DNA from: a virus | DNA length: 35,794 nt | Virus record (IMG/VR): IMGVR_UViG_3300033146_001611 | Location: 1-35,794 of that record | Reading direction: 5' to 3' (one strand) | Part shown: positions 29,886-35,794 of the stretch, piece after piece | Position numbering within the stretch: the stretch's first letter is position 1 | Layout of the letters: the number at the start of each line of letters is the position of its first letter | Position numbers and translations under genes: made by a program | The notes under the pieces: generated by a model | Databases searched by the model: none | Told to the model about the DNA's origin: nothing | Seen by the model: the letters and a program-made list of their open reading frames with translations, nothing else

Positions 29886-32150
29886 ATGGGATTTTTAAAT
29901 AATATTCAATCAATGGTGTCTAAGTCAAAGGAAGTGGTTTTAAGTTCTTTTGTTGGCGGATTAAGTAGTGAACAAGACATAAAGAATAGATTACCAATTA
30001 CTCCTGATTGGTTTTTAAATCCTATATTTGGACAACCTCGAGGAGTTAATTTTTATGAATTAAGACAATATGCGTCTGCACCTTGGGTACAGATGGTTAT
30101 TCAAACTATCAAAAAAGAAATTACTAATATTTCTACAGACCTTGTTAATGTTGATGAAGATGATGAAACTAAATATGATAAAGAAATTAAAATTATAGAA
30201 GAGTTCTTTGATTCAATAAATTCTAATGATGAACAATTAACTGATATGATGGCTGCAGCAATTGATGATGTAGCTAAAATTGATTCAGGAGTTTGGGTAA
30301 AAGTATTCTCTGAAGATTCTTTTCATAAACAACAAGTTAATATTGTTAATGAGTTAGGAGATATAACTGGTCAAGAAGTTACAACTGTTTTAAAACCATT
30401 CGGTCAAAGAACGCTTACTCAATTATGGTATGCAGATGGAGCTTCATTTACTAAACAAGTTGATCCTTACCGAAGATTACAAGCTTACTTTCAATATTCT
30501 TATAAAAAACCAATGCAGAAACCTAAACAATTCTTCCCTGAAGAGATTGCATGGATGCAGTTAAATAAACGAACAGAATCTATTTATGGATTTTCACCTT
30601 TACAATCAGCACAACAAATTGTTGAATTAATGATTCAATCCACTAGATGGAATAAAGATTATTTCAAAAACAATGCAGTGCCTGATGGAATCATTGGTTT
30701 AGTTAATTCTAACCCTGATAGTTTTAATGCATTCAGTAAACGATGGAAGAAAGAAGTTCAAGGTAAAGCACATAAATTAATGTTTCACAATACTGAAGTT
30801 AATTTCCAGCCTTTAACAGGTGTTGCTAAAGATATGGAGTGGCTTGAAGGACAGAAGTGGTTCATGCATATGATATTTGCAGTTTATGGAGTATCGCCTC
30901 AAGAAGCAGGTTTCCATGAAAATACTAATAATGGTAATACCTCAGGACAAGAAAGAGTGACTGTTAGAAATGCAATCAAACCATACTTAACAATGTTTGA
31001 AAGAGTTATTAACAGACAAATCATTCCTGAATTGTTACAAGATAAACATCCTAAAATCAAATTCAAATTTAGTCCTGAAGATCACGATCAAGAGAAAATC
31101 TTATTTGAAAACTCTATGAAAGAAATTCAAGCTGGAACTTTAACAGTGAACGAATATCGAAGACAAAGAGGGAGAGATTCAGTTGAGTGGGGAGATACTC
31201 CTGTTTCAATGCAATTCGGAGATAATGCTGATGATGATGAGTCAATTGATAATGATGTTAGTGAGTCTAATAGGACTAGTGGCAGCAGTGCTTCTAAACC
31301 TGCTCCTGATGGAAATGTTACAAAACCCGAAGAAGGGGGCAAGAAAGACAAGAAATTAAAAAAACAAGATTCTTTTCCTGAGGCGGAATCCTACCAACTA
31401 TTCTTGAAAGAACACATAAGTAAGTGGGGAGAAAAAGTTATACAGTCGCTCGGCGAAGTAAACTTAACTAAATCAGGAACTATCAACCAATTAACATATA
31501 AACATACTTATAAAAAAGGATTTAGTGATTTTGTTAATAACTTAATGCAAGGAATAACAACAACTGGATTCTTTAAACAGATTTCTCAATTTGTTAAACA
31601 AAATATGGCTGTGGGATTAGTTGAAGCAGAAGATGAATTAAATTTAGATATTGGTGCAGGTCCTTTATTCAGTTCAACCGTTCAACATTTAGCACAACAA
31701 CAATTAGATGGTTATATGATTAATGGGCATAAATGGCACGGAATTAAAGGTGTTGCAGATGATGTTAGAAATGATATTTTGAAATTGGTTGAAGATAATG
31801 TACGAAATAAAGTTACAGTATCAGATACAGCTAAAGAGATAAATATTTATTTTGATAATGTTAGCACAATTCAATCTCGAAGAATTGCAAGAACGGAAAC
31901 AACAAGATTTCTTAACGAAGGTAAATTGACTGGATTTAAAGAGTCAGGTGTTCAAGGATTAAAAACATATAAGGCAGTGGGTGATTCACACACTAGCGAA
32001 CAATGTAAAAGATTAGATGCGAAGTATAGATATAATGGAATTTCTTTTGATGCTGAGTTTACAGATGATGTTACAGGCAATACTTGGCAATATCCTCCAA
32101 CTCATTGTAATTGTAGATGTAGGATTGGATTTCAAAGACAGGATTCATAA
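29886..32150 (+). CDS. Portal protein fused to MuF-like head morphogenesis domain
   Basis: 754 residues. Residues 1-430 are the portal (EIAWMQLNKRTESIYGFSPL; QSAQQIVELMIQSTRWNKDY), which makes the dodecameric ring for DNA entry. After a Ser/Lys-rich linker (about 455-500) the C-terminal part has the SPP1 gp7/MuF signature: ARTET (668-672), SEQCKRLD near 706, and HCNCRC (740-745). Portal and MuF are usually separate; here they are one chain. The protein runs to the promoter of the protease gene. ATG 29886 is supported by the promoter. Confidence 0.88.
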   Translation: MGFLNNIQSMVSKSKEVVLSSFVGGLSSEQDIKNRLPITPDWFLNPIFGQPRGVNFYELRQYASAPWVQMVIQTIKKEITNISTDLVNVDEDDETKYDKEIKIIEEFFDSINSNDEQLTDMMAAAIDDVAKIDSGVWVKVFSEDSFHKQQVNIVNELGDITGQEVTTVLKPFGQRTLTQLWYADGASFTKQVDPYRRLQAYFQYSYKKPMQKPKQFFPEEIAWMQLNKRTESIYGFSPLQSAQQIVELMIQSTRWNKDYFKNNAVPDGIIGLVNSNPDSFNAFSKRWKKEVQGKAHKLMFHNTEVNFQPLTGVAKDMEWLEGQKWFMHMIFAVYGVSPQEAGFHENTNNGNTSGQERVTVRNAIKPYLTMFERVINRQIIPELLQDKHPKIKFKFSPEDHDQEKILFENSMKEIQAGTLTVNEYRRQRGRDSVEWGDTPVSMQFGDNADDDESIDNDVSESNRTSGSSASKPAPDGNVTKPEEGGKKDKKLKKQDSFPEAESYQLFLKEHISKWGEKVIQSLGEVNLTKSGTINQLTYKHTYKKGFSDFVNNLMQGITTTGFFKQISQFVKQNMAVGLVEAEDELNLDIGAGPLFSSTVQHLAQQQLDGYMINGHKWHGIKGVADDVRNDILKLVEDNVRNKVTVSDTAKEINIYFDNVSTIQSRRIARTETTRFLNEGKLTGFKESGVQGLKTYKAVGDSHTSEQCKRLDAKYRYNGISFDAEFTDDVTGNTWQYPPTHCNCRCRIGFQRQDS

Positions 32151-32167
32151 TTGTGTTTATATACTAC
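32149..32167 (+). promoter_or_regulatory. Late promoter of protease-capsid unit
   Basis: AATTGTGTTTATATACTAC overlapping the end of the portal gene. The start of transcription is predicted near 32188, so ATG 32192 follows at once; the in-frame ATG 32153 lies within the promoter and is rejected. Confidence 0.75.
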
Positions 32168-32191
32168 ATAATTTTAAAAAAGGGTACAAAG

Positions 32192-33082
32192 ATGGAAAAA
32201 TCAACAAATGGATTTGAGAAACGTGACAGAATTGAACTATTTCAAAGTTTAATGAAACAACCAGATGGTAATTATATCGCAGTATTAAGCGATGATTCTA
32301 TTGATAGAGATGGCGATATTATTGGAAAAGCTGCACTTAATAAAGTTATAAATGAAGATGATGGTGTAGTTTCAATATTAGTCGACCACGAAAATAAAGT
32401 TAATAATTTGGTCGGTGAATGGGTTAATAGACGGATGGAAGTAATTGATGGGCATAATGCATTAGTTGCTGAACCAAAATTCTATTTATCAAATCCTCAA
32501 GCACAAATGATTAAAGGTATGTTGGATGATGGAGCACAAATGGGAATCTCAATTGGAGCTATTTCACGTGAATCCAAAAAAGTTAAAATTAACGGTAAAA
32601 CACATACAGAATTTACCGCGTTGGAATTACTTGAAGCAAGCTTCGTAGCTATACCAGCTAACAAACACGCTCATGCAGTTGCAATTGCAAAATCACTTTC
32701 CTTAAATAAACCTAAGGAGGTAACTAAAATGGACAAAGTAGAACAAATAGAAAAAAAACTTTACGATGAAATGGTGGCTAAAAACTTAGAAACAACTAAG
32801 GATTTAGAATCATTACAAAAAGAATTTGATGTATTCAAAACTGAATCAGAAGAATTGCTAAATAAACAAAATGGTGTAGTTGAAGGTTTAAATAAAGAAC
32901 TAGAAGCAAATGTTATTATGTCTAAAGATTTAGAAGCATCTAATGATAAAGTGGAACAATTAACAAAACAAATTGAAGAACTGACTAATAAACAATCTGT
33001 ATTTAAAGCACAAGGAGAAGAAATTCTTACTAAACAAAATGCTGTAAATATAGACGGTGCACTACCAGTTATATTTAAATAG
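32192..33082 (+). CDS. HK97-type prohead protease with C-terminal scaffold
   Basis: 296 residues from ATG 32192. His66 in LVDHE and Ser120 in GISIGA are the catalytic residues of the herpesvirus-like prohead proteases; ELLEASFVAIPANKHAHAVA completes the domain. Residues about 178-285 are a coiled-coil scaffold (delta-domain-like). A second start inside the frame gives the scaffold alone (next entry). The protease cleaves itself, the scaffold and perhaps the capsid N-terminus during maturation. Confidence 0.88.
   Translation: MEKSTNGFEKRDRIELFQSLMKQPDGNYIAVLSDDSIDRDGDIIGKAALNKVINEDDGVVSILVDHENKVNNLVGEWVNRRMEVIDGHNALVAEPKFYLSNPQAQMIKGMLDDGAQMGISIGAISRESKKVKINGKTHTEFTALELLEASFVAIPANKHAHAVAIAKSLSLNKPKEVTKMDKVEQIEKKLYDEMVAKNLETTKDLESLQKEFDVFKTESEELLNKQNGVVEGLNKELEANVIMSKDLEASNDKVEQLTKQIEELTNKQSVFKAQGEEILTKQNAVNIDGALPVIFK
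32729..33082 (+). CDS. Nested internal start: scaffold protein
   Basis: AAGGAGGT at 32714-32721, the strongest ribosome-binding site in the region, lies seven bases before an in-frame ATG (32729) inside the protease gene. The 117-residue product (MDKVEQIEKKLYDEMVAKNL...) is the coiled-coil scaffold alone. This is the arrangement of lambda C/Nu3. Predicted, not proven. Confidence 0.7.
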   Translation: MDKVEQIEKKLYDEMVAKNLETTKDLESLQKEFDVFKTESEELLNKQNGVVEGLNKELEANVIMSKDLEASNDKVEQLTKQIEELTNKQSVFKAQGEEILTKQNAVNIDGALPVIFK

Positions 33083-33091
33083 GTAAATAAA

Positions 33092-34156
33092 ATGAATAAA
33101 GGAATGTTTAGTGGAAGAGAACAAGGTTTCACAGTCGAAAAAGCATTTAATGAATCTTTCGGAGAATCCTTCGATGTTTCAGAGGACGCTTTCGGTGGAA
33201 TGAGTAAGGAGTATGTGAATCCTTTTACAGGTAACGATTTAAGATCTGTTGCTAAAAATGGATTTGCTACAATGAATAAAGCAATCACAACTGCTACAGG
33301 TGGAGCAGGTACTGCAGGTACTGCTATGGTTCCTGTATGGGTAGATAATAAAATTGTTGATAGAACTATTAAAGAAACACCTTTAAGAGCTTTGTTACCA
33401 AGACGTGCTGTGAAAGGTATGACTTACGATTACGTACCATTAACTGCCAAAGGGGGAGCTACTTTTTATGCAGAAGGAGCAACTATTGCAGACCAAACTG
33501 ATACTTTTGACAGAGAAAGTGTAACTATGAAGTTCGCTTATGCACGTGGTAAAGTAACTGGTCAAGCTATGGCAGCTATGAAAGGATTTATTGATCCTAT
33601 GAAATTAGATTTAGATATTAAAGCAGCTAGTCTTTTAGAATTAGAAGAAGAAACTATTATTAATGGTGACGCTTCTGTAACTGCAACTGAATTTAGTGGA
33701 TTAATTAAATTAATTACAACTAATACAACTGATATGAGTGGTGTAACTTTAACTCTGGCTTTATTAAGAGCTGAATTTGCAGCAGCATATGCTAGTAATG
33801 GTCGAACTAATTTAGTAGTAACTGATATGGCAACTCATAATTTAATCAAAGGTTTATTATGGGCTAGTCAAATGCAAACAACTGCACCTCAAGAAAACGA
33901 ACCTGGTTTCGGTATTGTAGATGCTTTTAAGTTAGATGGTAGATTATTTATTACTGATAAATTTATGCCAACTGCTGCTGACTCAAAGAGAATCTTATTC
34001 TTAGATACTCGATATGTATTTATGGCTGTATTACAAGACATAACTTACGAAGAGAAGGCATCAACTGACGATTACTACACATATATTATGAAAGAGTACT
34101 TAGCATTAGTTGTTAGTCACGAAGCATCTTGTACACAAATGTACGATATTGCGTAA
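33092..34156 (+). CDS. Major capsid protein, HK97 fold
   Basis: 354 residues. The N-terminal 65 residues are helical and Gly/Phe-rich; TPLRALLPRRAVKGMTYDYV and AKGGATFYAEGATIADQTDT, the E-loop region, then VTMKFAYARGKVTGQAMAAM and LLELEEETIINGDAS are the HK97-fold capsid signature. A prohead protease upstream makes N-terminal cleavage probable, but the site cannot be placed by reading. Start ATG 33092. Confidence 0.88.
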   Translation: MNKGMFSGREQGFTVEKAFNESFGESFDVSEDAFGGMSKEYVNPFTGNDLRSVAKNGFATMNKAITTATGGAGTAGTAMVPVWVDNKIVDRTIKETPLRALLPRRAVKGMTYDYVPLTAKGGATFYAEGATIADQTDTFDRESVTMKFAYARGKVTGQAMAAMKGFIDPMKLDLDIKAASLLELEEETIINGDASVTATEFSGLIKLITTNTTDMSGVTLTLALLRAEFAAAYASNGRTNLVVTDMATHNLIKGLLWASQMQTTAPQENEPGFGIVDAFKLDGRLFITDKFMPTAADSKRILFLDTRYVFMAVLQDITYEEKASTDDYYTYIMKEYLALVVSHEASCTQMYDIA

Positions 34157-34185
34157 GGGAAACCTTACATTTTTTTCTTTTTTTT
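34153..34185 (+). terminator. GNRA-capped terminator hairpin of the capsid gene
   Basis: GTAAGG-GAAA-CCTTAC (34153-34168) is a perfect 6-bp stem with a GAAA tetraloop that includes the capsid stop codon, followed by a T-rich tract to 34185. It is directly followed by a late promoter. Confidence 0.75.
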
Positions 34186-34204
34186 AATTGTGTTTATATA
34201 CTAC
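34186..34204 (+). promoter_or_regulatory. Late promoter of the head-fibre gene
   Basis: AATTGTGTTTATATACTAC; expected transcription start near 34225, leaving a leader of about 34 bases to ATG 34259. Confidence 0.75.
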
Positions 34205-34258
34205 TTCTATTTTATTTAAGTTAGATTTTACAAATTAATATACTTATAGGTTTATACG

Positions 34259-35794
34259 ATGGTGGATTCAATAAATGATTTAGAAATTGCTTGTTTAAAA
34301 GAAGCGTTAGGAAGTTCAAGTAATGATATAACAGATTTAAGAGCTGCATATTTAAGAGATGGTGGTTATACGGATTGGATAGCTTGGGCAAATGATTTGT
34401 CTGGAAATACTAAAGTAATGAATGAAGATGCTTTATTATTAGCATATCAAACTATTTCAAATTCCCCTGATTTAATGACTGCGTGGAGAGAATTCTTATT
34501 AGATTGTGGTTATTTGTTATTTCCTAAAGAAGGTTTAATTCAACTTTTATTTAAAACAGGTGTTGTTAAAAATGAGAGTACAGGGGTTTATGAAATCGTT
34601 GATAAACAAGGAGATGAAACAAGACCAATTCAAGAAGGTAAATGTTATCAATTTGATGGTGTCGATGATTACATTCAACTCCCTGATATGTTCAGTAATA
34701 AAGTAGAGTTTAAGGCAAGATTTAAAAGTGACAAGACTGAAACTGCAGTAAATCAACTTTATTATGGGTATAAAGATGAAGACAATTGGTTATATGTTGC
34801 AACTGGAGAGGTCACAGGTGCTGTCGATGATGAAAGTTTATCGATAGTTATAAAACATGATGGTGCTTATGTGCTTACTACTATGGTTCGTCTTGGAACA
34901 AGTTATTTTAATGATGGAAAGTATCACACTGTTGATGTATTATTAGATGGAGTTAATAATAAAATAATTGTTGATGACATAGAAAGAAGTATTCATTATA
35001 AGGATGGAACTAGCGGTACTACGTTAAATTTAACTGGATATGACTCAAGATTAGGTGGCAGAAGTGCTCATTTTGAAGGGAGTATCAGTTCATTTATAGT
35101 TCCTGATATGGTCACTTTAAAATGCGATGAAGGAGCAGGAATAACTGCCTTTGATTCAAGTGGTAATGCAAATCACGGAACAATAACAAATGCAGACTTA
35201 AGTGTGTTTCATTCAACTAATAATGAATGCATTAGTAATCAAAACGATAATGGATATTCAACTGGATTATATTGTGAAGATGATGGACTTGCTTCGACAC
35301 CTTCTACCAAAGTATCAGGAACTTGGGAATGGACTACTTCCCAAATAGAAGCATCAAAATATGATAGAGTTCATTATATGAGTGATGTTGTTGGTGGTTA
35401 TTCACACGTGAATGCTTATGCTGTATCTTTATATTTTAATGTTAGTAATTATGTAACCGACGGCTCTACATACAAAATTAAAATTGATAGAAATGAAAAT
35501 GGACTAACTTCGTGTTATATTAAAGGAAGAACCGGGTATCCTTTACTTGGTGATGAGTGGGAACTTATTACAACATTTACAGATAATGAATTTACAACTA
35601 GCAATTATTTTGTATATCAATCTGTTGAAGGTTTGAGTATTAGTGATATAAAAATAGATGGAGTCATACAAGATATACATACCTTTGATAAAGATACAGC
35701 AGAATTTAGTGATTTATATTTACCCCTTAAAAGTGATGGATTAGATGTATTTAATAATGAACCAACATATAAGGGAAGAGTTAAATATAATGCT
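34259..35794 (+). CDS. Large head-fibre/decoration protein with LamG domain, N-terminal part (continues at base 1)
   Basis: Starts at ATG 34259 behind a late promoter and is open to the last base after exactly 512 codons; base 1 continues the same frame to 912, giving 815 residues if the genome is circular. The N-terminus is a helical segment. Then comes a concanavalin/LamG-like fold: YQFDGVDDYIQLP, and later CDEGAGITAFDSSGNANHGT, the usual DEGSG..DSSGNGN signature. Its place straight after the major capsid gene suggests a capsid fibre or decoration protein that binds host surface sugars; a tail fibre is less likely because the tail genes are on the other strand. LamG is recognised by motif; the role is inferred. 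Confidence 0.8.
   Translation, partial: MVDSINDLEIACLKEALGSSSNDITDLRAAYLRDGGYTDWIAWANDLSGNTKVMNEDALLLAYQTISNSPDLMTAWREFLLDCGYLLFPKEGLIQLLFKTGVVKNESTGVYEIVDKQGDETRPIQEGKCYQFDGVDDYIQLPDMFSNKVEFKARFKSDKTETAVNQLYYGYKDEDNWLYVATGEVTGAVDDESLSIVIKHDGAYVLTTMVRLGTSYFNDGKYHTVDVLLDGVNNKIIVDDIERSIHYKDGTSGTTLNLTGYDSRLGGRSAHFEGSISSFIVPDMVTLKCDEGAGITAFDSSGNANHGTITNADLSVFHSTNNECISNQNDNGYSTGLYCEDDGLASTPSTKVSGTWEWTTSQIEASKYDRVHYMSDVVGGYSHVNAYAVSLYFNVSNYVTDGSTYKIKIDRNENGLTSCYIKGRTGYPLLGDEWELITTFTDNEFTTSNYFVYQSVEGLSISDIKIDGVIQDIHTFDKDTAEFSDLYLPLKSDGLDVFNNEPTYKGRVKYNA

Noticed and set aside
32153-32191. Longer prohead protease starting at 32153
   Set aside because: The ATG lies inside the late promoter, upstream of the expected transcription start.
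1-35794. CRISPR array, insertion sequence, integrase or attachment site
   Set aside because: No regularly spaced repeats, transposase or recombinase genes are visible.

Overview
The window looks like the complete genome of a small, AT-rich tailed virus (class Caudoviricetes, HK97-fold capsid, siphovirus-like tail genes) that most likely infects an archaeon. The archaeal case rests on the promoters. Almost every transcription unit is preceded by a TATA box of the TTTATATA type with a purine-rich BRE-like element (CGAAA) just upstream. Several start codons lie 25-27 bp from the TATA box, which implies leaderless mRNAs, and I see no bacterial -35/-10 pairs. The host lineage cannot be fixed from the sequence; low-GC methanogens and DPANN archaea are both possible. 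The sequence appears circularly closed or circularly permuted: the gene starting at 34259 runs to the last base in frame and continues in frame from base 1 to 912.

Layout on the circle. (1) Packaging and head, + strand, 22.2 kb through the origin to 4.9 kb: a ParB/methyltransferase fusion, small terminase, small membrane proteins, large terminase with an intein, two regulators or accessory genes, a portal-MuF fusion, prohead protease with a nested scaffold, major capsid protein, a giant LamG/CBM-like head fibre (wraps the origin), a lysis-like cassette (permuted NlpC/P60 peptidase plus two small membrane proteins), head-tail adaptor, stopper and HK97-gp10-like protein. (2) Early genes, - strand, 9.15 to 5.08 kb: many tiny overlapping genes, several with zinc ribbons, an ERCC4-type nuclease, a DNA methyltransferase, a SAK3-type annealing protein and a ribbon-helix-helix regulator. 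(3) Tail module, - strand, 18.7 to 9.46 kb: tail terminator, a secreted two-repeat protein, tube, chaperone, short tape measure, distal tail, hub, fibre/collar proteins, a ParB-fold protein and a papain-like peptidase. (4) Replication, - strand, 21.8 to 18.98 kb: a D5-type SF3 helicase flanked by Cys-rich mini proteins.

Control. Two promoter classes are visible. A late class, AATTGTGTTTATATACTAC or close variants, stands before the portal, protease, head fibre and tail module, and before a hairpin RNA at about 29.73-29.84 kb. An early class carries a 15-bp palindrome (ATATACTNNGTATAT type) at or next to the transcription start of three operons. The annealing protein, the ERCC4 nuclease and the helicase, with no polymerase, primase or integrase, suggest a lytic virus that uses the host polymerase and recombination-linked replication.

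Most notable: an intein in the terminase nuclease motif with glycine at the +1 position; a late-promoter small RNA whose loop is complementary to the early-gene ribosome-binding sites; a structured 430-nt noncoding region ahead of the terminase; an Ig-like beta module shared by three virion proteins; and an in-frame internal start giving a scaffold.
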